Positions 48,084 through 64,000 of a DNA stretch of 64,000 nt are shown here, in pieces. How positions within the stretch are numbered: position 1 is the first letter of the stretch; every line of letters starts with the position of its first letter. The DNA lies in the NCBI RefSeq assembly GCF_042453785.1, contig NC_091670.1, forward strand, positions 40,373,501 to 40,437,500, given 5' to 3'. The notes below the pieces were generated by a model. It had not been told where the DNA came from. It saw nothing but the letters and a program-made list of their open reading frames with translations, and ran no database searches. The stretch is from Malus domestica. Its lineage: Eukaryota; Streptophyta; Magnoliopsida; Rosales; Rosaceae. The position numbers and the translations under genes were made by a program.

Positions 48084-49401
48084 TTTGGTTTTGGTAAGGT
48101 TTCGTATATATGTTTTATGTTATTATATTTTTTTTAATGAACATGTGATTTAAATTTTTAGTTTAGTTTCACTCTCAAATTATATACTTGTTATATAGGC
48201 GATAACAAATATGTTATATGTAGTTACAGAAACAATTGATAAAAAAAAATTAATTTGATAGTTTTATCCAACTCTAATTTGTATTAAGTGTGAATATATA
48301 GAAACCTTGATTTATTTATTTTTAAATTAAAAGCAATACTCTATACTAATTTACACTATGAGTTTAGCATGCCTAACCACCGGGACAATCTATTACTTAA
48401 TTTTTAATGTGGTATGAGGTGTATCAAAAAAAAAAAAATGTGGCGTGATCTGAAATTATCTTAGTAAAATTCTAACCAATTCCCTCACCAGACCGTACTT
48501 AAGCCACATGAGATGTTTCTCAATTACGTACGATAAGCCCATATGAGATGTTATCTACATTTATGCACAATTACTTAATATACACTAATAATTTTCGACT
48601 CTTTTTATTTATTTATTTATTTATTTTCACATTTATAGAACAACACTAGGCAATTCGATTTTTCTTGGAAAAATGTTTTTAATTGTTAGAATTATTTTCT
48701 TTATTTTAATAAATTTAAAACCTATGTAGGCCAGCCCAAAAACCCTTTGATTAAAAGCTAGAATTTTTAGAACTATTAAAACGACTTTAATCTACTGTAA
48801 ACTAATGACATTAACTAGGCATGCATGCAACAAATCGAAGGAGTTGAGGTTTCACCATAAAATTAATTTGTAATATGGAGATTAGTTCAATTACTTATAA
48901 CTTATAAGCACATGCAATGTCATCTCCCGTTAATGTGAAATTCATTCTCAACATACCCCTTAAGTGTGGCTTTCAAACCTAACACGTAGACAACACAAAT
49001 CGGGTGATGTGAAGTACGTGTGTCCGCTGAGCTTCACACATTGGACCCCTTGATAACCAATTAGCAATATATGAAATAGACCAACTATTTATAAGCACAT
49101 ATAAGGTCTCTTATTCCATGCGAGATTTATTCTCATCACAAACTTGTACGAAGCTTCTTTCAGTTTTTTTAGTTGTCTCCAATATATATACTTTCTTTTG
49201 ACTAGCTAGGGTTTAGCTATCGGCTAGCAGCACCTTATTTCATTTGCTTAATTTCTTTCATTTTTAACATGAAATGTTAAATTCTGTCTAACTAAAGATA
49301 TGATTTTGTATCTTCATCAAAACAAAGGATTTCGTTTTATATTTTTGTTGTAGATATTACCTACATCTTAGACATCTTTTTTTCTTTTTGGAAAATACAC
49401 A
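48084..49401. other. Intergenic, 3' of the NAC gene
   Basis: AT-rich DNA with a (TTTA)n microsatellite at about 48603-48628 and a diverged copy of the dispersed repeat also seen at 28840 and 60060 (about 48835-49140). No gene is visible. Confidence 0.5.
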
Positions 49402-49410
49402 AATGTTCTT

Positions 49411-50324
49411 GGAAAATTTTGATAACTAGCCATATTTTTCACCACAAAATGATTTTTAATCAACCTTTTATTATTCTTACAAATTTAACAAAAAACTCAT
49501 GAAAAAGTACTAAATTACCCCCTCCCTTCTTCTTTTATCTCTTCCCCCTCTCGAATCCCATCAGTCCACCATACCCCACCCCAATCCAACTCAACCTGGC
49601 TTTTCTCCCAAATCCACCACCACCATTGCCACACCCACTACGACCGACGCCGCCGCCATATCTTGCTTTGTTTCTCAATTTGGAAATCAAATTAAAGTTT
49701 AATCTTTCTATGCTTGCATTTTGATTGTTGGATGTTGTATTCAGTTTTGACTCTATTACTCTTTTGTGGTAGAGTAAACTCTATGAATATCATTTTTTCT
49801 CTTCATGTTTGTCATTCTTCTCCGTTTTGTGAATGTGCTGTTAGTTTTGTTGGTGATAAGGACAATTATGATGTTTCTTGCCACTGCTTCTATGGCTTTT
49901 GTTGGAATGGTTTACAAAAAATGAGAATTCAAAGTATGCAAAAATGCTTTAATGGAGGCAAATTAGAACAACGTATATTCTTATTTATTCCACATATCAT
50001 ATAAAACGATGAGATGAGAAATTGCATATTTAGATGCATTTTCAAAAATCTTCTATCGTAAGGAGAGAGCGAGATGTGGTGGCAGTGTCGGTCGTACAGG
50101 GTGCCGCGACGGTGGTGATGGATTTGGGAAAAGGGATGGAGTAGGGTGGAGTGAACTGTGGAGTGGACTGTAGAGTCGAAGAGGAAGGAGGAAGAGACAA
50201 GGGAGAAGGGAAGGGGGCATTTTAGAATTTTTGCATGGATTTTTTGTTAAATTTGTAAGAAATGTAAAGGGTAGGCTAAAAATCATTTCACGCTACAAAA
50301 TATGGTTATTTATCAAAATTTCCC
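49411..50324. mobile_element. Pack-MULE carrying an ARIADNE-type E3 ligase fragment
   Basis: The left end ggaaaattttgataactagc pairs with the right end (reverse complement gggaaattttgataaataac). Pairing continues for about 90 bp through cttacaaatttaacaaaaaa. The same 9 bases, aatgttctt, flank both sides (49402-49410 and 50325-50333). The interior contains a captured RBR ligase piece on the plus strand. Confidence 0.88.
49810..49923 (+). pseudogene. Captured RBR (ARIADNE) E3 ubiquitin ligase fragment
   Basis: The frame reads CHSSPFCECAVSFVGDKDN and then YDVSCHCFYGFCWNGLQK. This matches the in-between-RING region of plant ARIADNE proteins, whose zinc-binding pattern reads CPAPGCEYAV, then NYDVSCxCSYxFCWNC. 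One zinc-ligand Cys of the usual CWNC is replaced (CWNG) and the RING domains are absent, so it is a decayed fragment. The frame continues to 50004 without further similarity. Confidence 0.7.
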
Positions 50325-50333
50325 AATGTTCTT

Positions 50334-53111
50334 TATACCTTGTTATATTATTTTAAAACTTTAATAAGAAATATTATCAAAATAAACCTTTATCAGTTTA
50401 GAATTAATTTATTAACTAGTTTCGGGGCGCGGTAAAAAACCACTAATGGCATAGAATTTTGGAGACTTTATAAAACATATGATATGGACACAAACCATAA
50501 TATTAAAAGGACTGATAGTGATTATTGACAGCCAAGTGGCTCAAATCTAATTGAATGTAGGAAGAAAAACCTAAGATAATATATGAAGATATGGAAAATG
50601 GGGAGAGACCCAGTGAGGCCAATATTTTCCACGAAATGACGCATGATTATTCCATGTCGCTATCCGCCGTTGATTACAAGATGAGATTTTGGATTTCAAA
50701 TGTCAACGTGTCAAAAGTTGGCATTTAATTACGCGCTAGAATATTTCATCCGAGCTAATTTTTTCTCTAATTCTAATTTCTAATGCACATTATGTATCGC
50801 CCTGGTAATGGCAGGCTTATCTCAAAAGCACTTCCACCTAATTGTCGCGTTTTCTTGATCGGCTGCAGTTCATAGAACTTCATAGCGTACGTGTCCTTGA
50901 CCTATTTGCCCTAAATCTTAATTGATTAGCAAAATAAGAATTATGCTACTGAAAAAAGAGCATAAAGTACTGTTGAAATCCAATCACAAATATACAAGTG
51001 TCCAAATACAATTTAAATTCAATTATTCATATACGTGTCAATTTGTGATTGGTTTTTCAGTAATACTTGCTGCTTTTCTTTTAGCAGAGAAGCATAGTTC
51101 GCAAAATAATATGCAATGCAAGGTTTGGAAAACTCTAGGGAGACATCATTTTTATATCACATTTGTGTACCATACGATGTCATAAGTGATGTGTAGACAT
51201 CACGTCAATTAATAAATTTATCTCATTAATTGAATGTTGATTGTATACATCACTTACTGCATGAAATGATATACAAATAAGGTATAAATATGTGATCTCC
51301 TTACCATCATCATCGTGCCAAAAACTAAGATCTTTTACATGATGTTTTGTAAATGTCAAGAAGACATATTTATATCTTGTTGAAGTAAGAAATTATGGAT
51401 CCACGGAATAATTTCTATATAAAAAAATAAAAAAAATAAAAAACATCATATCTTCATTACCACCTAATTAAACATGCTTTGTAAGCAATCACTTTCTCTA
51501 GTTAAGAAAGAGAACAAAATATCTTTATGAAAATATCCACATAATTAGTCCTTCATTTTGGAATAGAAATCGAAACCGGCCATGAAAGTCGTTTGGGGAT
51601 AAAGCATTTCTTCTTCGAATTCCTCTATATATGTACGTTGAACTTCACCCAAAATCTTAGTATAGTATAGGCATTTCATAATTATCTTTTTTTTTTTGGA
51701 CAAAATATAATCATCTAAACATTGAAAAGGAGATATCATTTTCATTTCCATCAATGACAATCAAGATCGACGTCACAGCCCACGTCCACACTTTTATTTG
51801 TGCACCGATTGTGTAACTTGAAATTGTTCAAAAATCGTAAGAGACTTTTAGTTTAAATAATTAAAAGTATTTATTCTTACACATGAAGTTCTGTGTTAAC
51901 GCCCACTGCCTCCCACATTGCTTGCAAAATATTGAAACCCCTTGGGCCATTCCATGACAGTGGCATAATGTCAATTGTCCCCTGTCCATTGAGCCTAATC
52001 AAACAAAATTAGTAATTTTAAAATGATTAATAGGTACTTACTAGAGAAAAGAGTGATTCTTTGTACGCTTAAATTTGGTCTCTAAACACTTTTGTTTTTC
52101 TGAACATCTAATTTACTTCATTTCTTTGAACACCCAAAATATATTCGTTTACATTTTATGAATTTATTTTCTCTAAACACTGATTTTTTATTTTTTATTT
52201 TTACACCCATTTTCCCTTACCCAACTTGAAAGGTTGAATTTTTGGGTTATCTGATTGGTCTCGAATTCAAGAGGCAGATGAAGGGGTGTGGGTATGGCTG
52301 GGCTGGGATTAGGGTGGGAGGGTGTGGGGCGCAGATGGGCCGGAGGATATCTGGGTACGAAAGCTTGCTTTTTTCTGTCTTTTCACCCACCATTCAACTT
52401 GGTATTCATTCTCCTTCACAGACAAACATTTCAATTATTTCTTGGAAATTATTTCATAATGCCCCAGCCCCCTCCTTTGCTCTGTCTAATGCTAAAAATA
52501 GATAGTATTCCGGTTAATTGTGATTGATCCACAACTGATACTCTAAATGTTGGTTTGAGCCAGGATATCCGGTCGACAACTGATATTCTAGATGTTGGTC
52601 TGGGTGAGATCTATATGTGTACCACATCAACACACTAATATAAAATTTGACAAAAGGTAACAGAAGAACCAAATTGATTTCGAGATTCATTTTTCGGGAC
52701 CAGAATGAAGGATTTTCTATTCCAAGGACCTTTTGATTAAAAGGTTCAATTTCAAGACCAAACTTGATAAAAACCCTAAAAAAATTGATAGGTGTACAGA
52801 TACGAAACTTGAATATACAAAGAACCACTCAGAAAAGTAGATACCAGAACATTTGAATGATATCTGAAGGTTTTATTTTGGATACGTAGTTTTGTATACA
52901 ATACTAGTTAATTTCTTGGCACCGAGGGCTTTATTTTATATAGAAATATTTGAAGGGTTACTCCTCTTGATGTGTAAACCAACTTGTTATCCTTTATTTT
53001 GGCTATATATAGTCTTCTACTACATATGTCGTCTAGCAATAGTTGGTATAGTACTAAGGGCAAAATCATTTTGAGCCCTATACATATTAATATAGGATCT
53101 ACTTTAATTAG
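50334..53111. other. Intergenic, no gene seen
   Basis: AT-rich DNA. A short motif, caactgatactctaaatgttgg, is repeated with changes near 52530-52600. No homologous frame or bounded transposon was found in this 2.8-kb stretch. Confidence 0.5.
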
Positions 53112-56905
<3,794 letters not shown>

Positions 56906-57000
56906 ATTGTTGGATATATGGAAGTACAAAACTCAAACTATATCTTAGCTAGAGACAGCTACCATAAAACAAGGATGAAACATAAGCGAATCCACGTCTC

Positions 57001-57010
57001 TATTTATAAG
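57001..57010 (-). promoter_or_regulatory. Probable TATA box of the SCPL gene
   Basis: Read on the minus strand, cttataaata lies about 95 bp upstream of the start codon at 56905. An ABRE/G-box-like cacgt core is close by (56994-56998). Confidence 0.5.
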
Positions 57011-57106
57011 AAACCATACGAGGATGATATAAAATTGAAAAAAATAAAAAAGCTAGGAAAGAAAAAGAAAGTAGATATAGTCCTACGTGGCAATGTAATT
57101 TTTTTA

Positions 57107-58013
57107 AGGCTAAATAGTCAAAATGTTCCCTGAGATTGTCCACCATCCATGATTTTAGTCATTCCGTTAAAAACTTTTTGGACAATTTTCAAGGCTTCGT
57201 AACTCAATTGTTTCTTAACCAAATTCGACTCATAATATATCAAAATGAATATAGGAAAGTGTAGAACAAGATTATACCTACTTGAAAGTTCAATGGTTGC
57301 CGAAGATGGCCGGAAAATAGCCTGAAAGGTGACTGGTCCATGGGAAAATTGGAAAACTCGCCGGAAATTGGGTAAACTTTAAACGTTCATAACTTCTTCA
57401 ATACTCAACGAAATCAAGTGATTCAAAAACAAAAATCATACTTCTCAACCAGACAAAGATAATGATATCTTTCTAGATGGCTAACTCGCCATGGTTTGGC
57501 CGAAAAACGGCTTGAAAGTGGCTAACCATTTCCGAGTTAGTCACTTTTGAGCCATTTTCCGGCCAAACCATGGTGAGTTAGCCATCAAGAAAGGTACCAT
57601 TCTCTTCGTCTGGTTGAGGAGTATGATTTTTGTTTTTGAATCACTTGATTTCGTTGAGTATTGAAGAAGTTATGAACGTTTAAAGTTTACCCAGTTTCCG
57701 GCGAGTTTTCCAATTTTCCTGCAGACCAGTAACCTTTCAGGCTATTTTCCGACCATCTCTGGAAACCAATGGGCTTCCAAATAGGTATAATCTTGTTTTA
57801 CACTTTCCTATCTTCATTTTGATGTATTATGAGTCGAATTTGGTTAAAAATCGATTGAGTTACGAAGCTTTTAAAATTGCCTAAAGAGTTTTTGACGGAA
57901 TGACCAAAATCATGGATGGCGGACAATCTCTGGGACCATTTCTATTGATTTTCAATCTCAATGACCATTTCTATTGATTATGCAAATCTCAGGAAACATT
58001 TTGGCTATTTAGC
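57107..58013. mobile_element. Foldback MULE-like element, second copy of family F
   Basis: The ends are inverted (gctaaatagtcaaaatgttc at left; the reverse complement of the right end reads gctaaatagccaaaatgttt) and the halves are near complements over most of their length. The interior matches the element at 38736-39701 (for example aacaagattatacctac and ttaaccaaattcgac). The flanks are T-runs, so the duplication cannot be defined. It lies about 200 bp upstream of the SCPL start. Confidence 0.8.
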
Positions 58014-60059
58014 ATTTTTTTTTTAATTTCGTTGAGGAATCTTGCATTGACATCTGACGTGGGTTAATTACGCAAGCTCAGCTACTAGGGTATTCATGCA
58101 GGAGCAAGAGTGTGATAAGTGGTACCTCCATTGTCTAGTGTGTGGGTTGGATATGACATGATGAACAAACTAAGTGAATGAGTTCAAAACAATACACGTA
58201 TTTGATTTTGAAACCTCATACGAAGAATTCAAACATATATGCAATGAATTTACTTGAGTGATGTTTTTTATTGGATGAGTTGATACGTGATATGGTCTTA
58301 TGATGTTGGATAAGTAATTAACTTTTGACCGTTCCTCTTGGATTTGCATTTATCGTGTAACAATTGAAAATTCTGTGCAAATAACTTTACATTGTGGAAG
58401 TAGTCAGCTCTTCCACAGCAACTAGCATGATAAATTCAAGAACACAAAGGAAAAAGTTACCCAGCAAATTAAAGGTCAATACATTTTTTAGCATTATCTT
58501 ATCTGCAAATAATCAAATTAGATATTGCAGTTAATGGTATATTTCTAATTTAAAATTACTAACCTATAGGATTAGAGAAAATATATACAGAGGGGAGATA
58601 GCACTATAAAAAACCAGTGGTATTAGGCTTAGCTTTACATGTGGAAAAGCAGTCATTAAAACAGATGGATGGGACTAGAGTCCCATAGTAAGTACTAACT
58701 AAACCTAGGGAATCATTATCCTTAATATACATCGTTGTGATGCCGAAGCCACTGTTACAGAGTCTAATGACGACTAATGGCTACATGTTCATGATTGAAA
58801 AAGGATAAACCAGGACAGCTCGTGGCGATCTCTTGGTGCATATATATATCAGATAGATCATGTTCTTGCCAGTCAATGAGTATATCACACAGTGGAAAAG
58901 CCATTTTGGTATATATTCCAAATTGGTGGTGTTCTCTCTAATAGAAAAAGGAAAAAAACTACTCTCAAGAATCTCATCATAAAAAAGTAGGAAGACGGAT
59001 TTTGTGGCGAACCTTGTGCGTAATGACTCTTGAATCTGGCGAAGGCAAAGAGGCGAAAAGGAATGAAGACAACCAATTAAGTAAGTGGGGTTGAGCAATG
59101 ACTTGGATTCCAACTTTATTAGTTGAAAATAGAATGGAATAATCTCTTAATTATTCAATTTTCAATCTAATTTAACTTTAATTTGTTAAATCCTTGTGTA
59201 AGACATCTACACTTTAGAACAAACCCTAGTTGCTATTTTCAGGTTCACTCAATACAACTCGAGATGGTTTCAGGCAGTTTTATCTTTACTGCAAATCCAA
59301 TACTATGACAGCAGATTAGTACTGGAAGTGTAAACACATCTATTGAAAAGCAATTATTCTCAGTCCCACCGGTGTGTCATCTCGTTAGGGACGTGAAAAT
59401 ACATCTCTGGCAAAGGACTTGCCACATGCATCTATGACCTACCTCCAACTTAATGAGTAGATCTCCACCTATTTCTTTAGGAAACTATTTTCCTCATTTC
59501 ACTTTTTGTGTTTTTCATTGCCACTGAGGTGGAGTTTAGTCAATGCAAATAGAGGAAAGTGCAAATCTGTATTATACATGCTCATTAGGATTAAACTTGA
59601 TCGCCACTCAACTAACATCTCAAGTAAACACGCATCAGAACATGTAATATTTATGCCCGCGTTCGGTGTATGCATTCAGTGCTCAAAATTCATCATCAGT
59701 TTTGCTACCAACCATATGCAGAATGAAGACACCTTTTCCTAAAATCAGGAACTCTACATACTTTACGTGTAGGTTTCATTTGACCAAGCGCGATCATCAC
59801 TTGAGTCACCAAATGCTGAAAGGCTCGAGCTTGCTGTGTAATTTTTTTCCTTTCTATAACCCTGTTAGGTAACAAGGCATCAGCAATCTGATCAAACTTC
59901 AGATAAAGCGCACTGAATAGCTACAGGATTGAAATCAACTTTACAAATTAAAAAATTCAATGTCAAATTTAACCAACTATTGAGGTACACGTGGATAATA
60001 CAACAAGTTGACATGGAGCACATGTGACCGTTTGACTTCACATGTAGGATAACCTGCTC
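58014..60059. other. Intergenic, no gene seen
   Basis: No recognisable gene. Several short frames (for example 58781-59113 on the minus strand) lack known motifs. No bounded transposon was found. Confidence 0.45.
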
Positions 60060-60190
60060 TGATACCATGAAGAAAGTTGAGGTTCCACCATAAAACCAAT
60101 TAGCAATATGAGGAGTAGCCTAACCTCTTATAAATTCATGCAAGATTCCTCCTTCTATCAATGTGGGACTCATTTTCAACACATGATATA
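60050..60190 (-). mobile_element. LTR retrotransposon fragment with tRNA-Met primer-binding motif
   Basis: The motif gctctgataccatg is the reverse complement of the usual initiator-tRNA-Met primer-binding site (tggtatcagagc). It is followed by a block (gttgaggttccaccataaaa) that recurs at 28840 and 48835. This suggests an LTR and primer site in minus orientation. No internal coding domain was found. Confidence 0.5.
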
Positions 60191-60315
60191 TGCTTTTATG
60201 TATATAGAATTGAGAAGACAACACAATTCCCATTACAGATTAAAAGTACTATGTATGCACATACGCATGTCATCGAACATTATGCTTCTAAAGGTAGAGA
60301 AAAAGCTTATATTTA

Positions 60316-60463
60316 GGGGAGTGCTATTCGCATTTTCCTTTTTACTTTCCACACACTCTTGTTAATTTTTATCAATTGATCATCTTCAATTCATTCGATT
60401 TGACGGCAGAAAGATGAGAGAGGTGTGTGAGAAGTAAAAATAGGTGTGTGGATAGCACCAACC
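60316..60463. mobile_element. MITE, family A copy
   Basis: The left end ggggagtgctattcgca pairs with the right end (reverse complement ggttggtgctatccaca), with the family centre gatcatcttcaattcattcgat. The flanks tatattta and tattttta differ by one base and are a likely 8-bp duplication. Confidence 0.7.
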
Positions 60464-61522
60464 TATTTTTACTGTCATTGTCAACGTAGATAAACATTCA
60501 ATTAGTCTTTAAGGTTTTTAGATCCCTCCATGGTGAACCAGCCAGACACTTTAGTATAAACTAGTAACTAGATAATTCAAACAGGATGACTAGATTTGTT
60601 TGTACTCGGAAGACTTGGATAATGCAAACCGGTCTAGGCTATTAGTGCCATGGAAACCAATTATCGCTGACTTTACACACTGTGAATCTACAGGGACTAT
60701 TGGTTTTAACATCTAGCAACATATACTCTTGCTTCTAATTTCCCTCCCATTTTTGAGGTAAATTTCCTGACAATTAAACGAGACTTTTCATATGTGCATA
60801 TGTCTGATGCATCAAACACTATAGGTTTTCGTGCTCACGCAAAAGTGCACGTCTAAAAATAATAAACAAAATAACGAGTGCTACTAGCAGGACGAGGACA
60901 ACCATAATCTTCTGTCTATTGCCTCATGTACCTGCTTGCAGAGAAGAAACCATCTAATGATCTCATTGGTTGGATGGAGAAAAGGCAACGCCATGTGGTT
61001 TACGTGTTAACATATTGAGATCTTTCTTCCCTGTAAAACGATGTCACCAAGCAATTAAAATTTTTTAAGAGGACTACCGACATCATAATCCATGGAGAAG
61101 CAGCTATAACCTATAACATACATTTTTTATGGGAGGAAAGGATACTTTTAGAATTCATAATCATGTAATACTGAAAATGTTATATCTATCATAAAGTATA
61201 TAACATATGGCTGAACCAGAAGAAAATCGTTCGTAATCCATTCAACAAGTTATTATTGCCCCAATATTTTGGTTCACACTACAAAAAGCTAGCTTACACT
61301 TAATGGGAGACTTCTTTTTGAGGGTGATATAACTGTGCATAGAGTTCTTCATTGATTGTGATAGGCTTTCCATCCGAGCGTACGTCATTCTTGCTTACAT
61401 AACACTTTTCCTAGAGCATTTACTTGAACCTATATAGATTTACATAAGAGGAACAAGCTCCATTACCTTTTCCAGTTGGTTGGTGTGAGAGTTATCTAAT
61501 GTAAGATTTGATAAGAGATGAT

Positions 61523-61552
61523 CCTGGTGCCTGGTGCCTGGTGCCTGGTGCC
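61523..61552. repeat. Four copies of a 7-bp unit (cctggtg)
   Basis: A perfect short tandem array of cctggtg. It is isolated in AT-rich DNA and has no visible function. Confidence 0.9.
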
Positions 61553-61832
61553 CTACAATCGAGTTGCATCCAATTAACTGAAACATTAACATGATGACAT
61601 TTAGATGAACAAAATATGCAGCTGTTCTGTGCATTGATGGATTATATACACACTATGTTACTTTCATCTTACTTGTCAAGTATTCATGCAGTTTTACTTC
61701 ACTTCCTCATCAGTGTAAGAAGAAAAACTTTCGTAGATAGTAAAGGTCACACGGGCTTTGGCATACTCTTAGTGAATCCTTTAGATTGAAACTTTTCATT
61801 GACCAAAGAAAAAGATTGTAACTTTTCCATAA

Positions 61833-61960
61833 GGGAAGTGATTTTCGCATTCCCTTTTCTCCTATGCACCGTTCCCTTTTTTTCTAACCTTAAAATTAGA
61901 TAAATTAAAGAAAAATTAGTGCATAAAAACAAGAAACTAAGAGGCGTGAAAATCACTACC
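61833..61960. mobile_element. Probable small MITE
   Basis: The left part (gaagtgattttcgcattcc) pairs with the right part, whose reverse complement reads gtagtgattttcacgcctc. The size is about 128 bp. The exact ends and flanking duplication are unclear. Confidence 0.5.
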
Positions 61961-62459
61961 GTTTTAATAATTTCACCAGACTACATGAGAACCTTCAAAG
62001 TTCTTTTGGAAGACCATGCTTTCACTTTTTAAAGCAAAACAAATCTGATTAAGCTGCCTAAGATTCGCATCATTAGTCAAATCACTTGGAGAACCCAGAC
62101 ATATTAGGTAAAGATCAATAACAGAAAAATGTGGGGGTCTCTGGGAGACTTATTCTACTCTATGTCATCGGTAACATATTCCGTTAGTTAATTATTCAGT
62201 CTAACTTTTTCGCAATCTAAAAGCTTCCTTGCGTATTTAGTGCAGAAATTCTTTAATCATACTCTCAGCCCTTTCGCCTTTTAATACTAGCATTATTACC
62301 TCCTCAGTGCCCTTAGTGGAACCGCTATCATATTCCCTCCAACAACTCTGAACTGTGCACCTTTTGTTTTTCTTCTTCCCTTTTGCCTGTTGCAGTTGAC
62401 TATACCACTTCCCTTTTCTATTTTTTTTTTTCAGTTAAGATGTCAGATTCTAAAGTTCT

Positions 62460-62595
62460 TGCGGAATTCAGGGTAAGCAAGAATGACATGCGCTTGGATG
62501 GCATTCAGATTAGAAACAAATGATAGATAACTAATACTTGATTCGATTCGTATCCGAGCGCATGTCGTTCTTGTTCAACAAAACTCCGTATATGT
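62460..62595 (+). ncRNA. Candidate microRNA-like hairpin
   Basis: The 5' arm (about 62477-62499: caagaatgacatgcgctt, then ggat) and the 3' arm (about 62552-62574: atccgagcgcatgtcgttc, then ttg) pair over about 23 bases with only G:U exceptions, around a loop of roughly 50 bases with partial extra pairing on both sides. Such length and pairing are typical of plant microRNA precursors, but I do not recognise the mature sequence. A near copy of the 3' arm lies at 61372-61396. Expression is unknown, so this remains a candidate. An old inverted-repeat transposon is the main alternative. Confidence 0.45.
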
Positions 62596-62822
62596 CATCC
62601 TGATTAAACAATTCATCTGTTAGGGTTTGAATCGGCCGGTTCATATAACTCACACCAGATAAGACCCTTAACTCATTATCTTGCTAACTCTTCCCTTGAA
62701 GTAGTCTTACTAATCTCCATTACACCATCATAATTAACCAAGGTAAATCTGGAAATTTACAAATCACAGACGTATACCGGATGAACTGGAACCCTTAATC
62801 TATTCTAGTCATTACCCAAATA

Positions 62823-62935
62823 TGAACTACTTTACATTGTTCATTATAATGATTAAAGTAATGTGAACTACTTTACATTGTTCATTATAATGATTAAAGT
62901 AATGTGAACTACTTTGCATTGTTCATTATAATCTT
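62823..62935. repeat. 41-bp tandem repeat, about 2.7 copies
   Basis: The unit gaactactttacattgttc, continuing through attataatgattaaagta, is repeated with period 41 and almost no divergence, so the array is young. No function is visible. Confidence 0.9.
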
Positions 62936-64000
62936 TTGAGCTCCCTATCACTGTTACACGAATTCAACCAACATGGAAGTATCATAAAAAAAAAAAAAAA
63001 AAAAAAAGAGTAATCTTAGAGAGAGCAACTTTTTAAACCAAATTTTATAAATCATATGATGTGGTTATTGATGATTGAATTATTACTTAAGTATTGATTA
63101 ACGTGTTTATTTCTTATCTGTGACATGTCATATGGTTTGTAAATTTGGTCTAAAAAGTTGATCTACCTAACATTATTTTAAAGAAAAATATCATTCAGTA
63201 ACAATTAGGGTTGAGTTTGGTTTTATTCCAGGTTTTTTTTCAGTTTGTTTTTATTTTGGTTTTTTTTTTTTCAATTTTTTTTGTTTTTGTTTTTAACCTA
63301 GGAATTGAGAGAAGAAGAAGAAAACTCTAGAGAATAAGGCTTTCAACATATTTGGGCCTAAAGTTGGGTTTTACAAATTAGACTAATGGTTGACTTGGAA
63401 TTGGCTTAGAAAATGAAAACCCAACATAAATAAATAAAAAATATAAGTTATATCTCATTTGGTTTAGTTTGTTTTGATTCGGTTTTTGAACCACCAAAAT
63501 CGAAGCTGAACCATAATTTTTTATTTGGTTTGTGTTTTTTTTATTTTTTTTGTTTCCATTCAATTTTCAATTTTGATTTGATATTCGTTTTACCTTTTTT
63601 ATTTTCATTTTTTCGAGTCCACCCCTAGTTATGATATCATTATCCTAGCTATAACGATTGTTAGTTGCATAAGAACCCATAGGCAAGCCGTTTAGTGGGA
63701 GAAATTTTTTATTGTAACGGGAACACAAGTGGTACATCACATGTTTTAATAAAAGTTGTGAGAAATTTTATATAGTGATACGCCTCTTTACCAATCACAC
63801 TAAAAAATATCTCTTGTAGAGGAGAGATTATTGGGTAGACCGTAGAGGCTTCCGTTCCCCGTCATTTGTACACTCAAATACACATGAAAAATAAATCCGC
63901 TACATTTAGGTCCACACAAGCCCATTTTGGTATCGAATTGTCATTGGTGTAGGTGTCAGGTTGACCCAAAAATAAAAGCATCCAAGTCAAACACACCTCG
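62936..64000. other. Right-end intergenic DNA
   Basis: Contains a poly-A run near 62986-63007 and an AT-rich block (63206-63630) dominated by ggttttgttt-type motifs, resembling 11745-11910. The latter starts tagggttgagtttgg and ends ccacccctag, which suggests an old hAT-like element, but the flanks do not confirm it. No gene is seen. Confidence 0.4.

Overview
This window is nuclear DNA of a higher plant: AT-rich, with GT-AG introns, TATA boxes and polyA signals, and crowded with small DNA transposons and LTR fragments. The 593-residue intronless polyphenol oxidase and the repeat content (a Cassandra TRIM with a 5S-like LTR, long rosaceous-looking LTR fragments) suggest the apple/pear group of the Rosaceae. 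That assignment is an inference from recall; no database was searched.

Six intact-looking protein genes were modelled by hand, with open frames and consistent splice phases. They are a plastid polyphenol oxidase (2654-4435, +), a proline-rich At4g04980-like protein with a CHUP1-type C-terminus (12803-16343, -, 9 exons, 833 aa), a COP1-interacting-protein-7-like protein (17950-21787, -, 8 exons, 841 aa), a TIR-only protein (29653-30665, +, 2 exons, 186 aa), a NAC56/NAC18-type transcription factor (46662-48083, +, 3 exons, 368 aa) and a secreted serine carboxypeptidase-like protein (53112-56905, -, 10 exons, 476 aa). A decayed alpha-galactosidase gene (about 36787-39860, +) has several stops and carries a SINE and a foldback transposon in its last intron. 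The genes have unrelated functions, so this is ordinary dispersed plant gene order and not a pathway cluster.

Between the genes the DNA is mostly transposon-derived. The most notable content is a set of seven long-terminal-inverted-repeat elements of about 0.9-1.3 kb. Five of them have exact 9-bp target-site duplications, the hallmark of Mutator-like (MULE) elements. Three look like Pack-MULEs, carrying pieces of unrelated host genes: a CYP710A sterol desaturase piece plus an SWC6 (SWR1 complex) piece, an LRR receptor kinase piece, and an ARIADNE-type RBR E3 ligase piece. Other clear elements are a hAT element with an 8-bp duplication and a solo LTR nested in it, a SINE with an 11-bp duplication, a Cassandra TRIM, and three small MITE families with several copies each.

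Near the right end (62460-62595) is a microRNA-like hairpin whose 3' arm has a near copy 1.1 kb upstream; I do not recognise its family. The remaining intergenic DNA (4.4-5.7, 8.3-9.0, 30.7-32.1, 50.3-53.1 and 58-64 kb) holds mostly AT-rich sequence, microsatellites and unidentified repeats.
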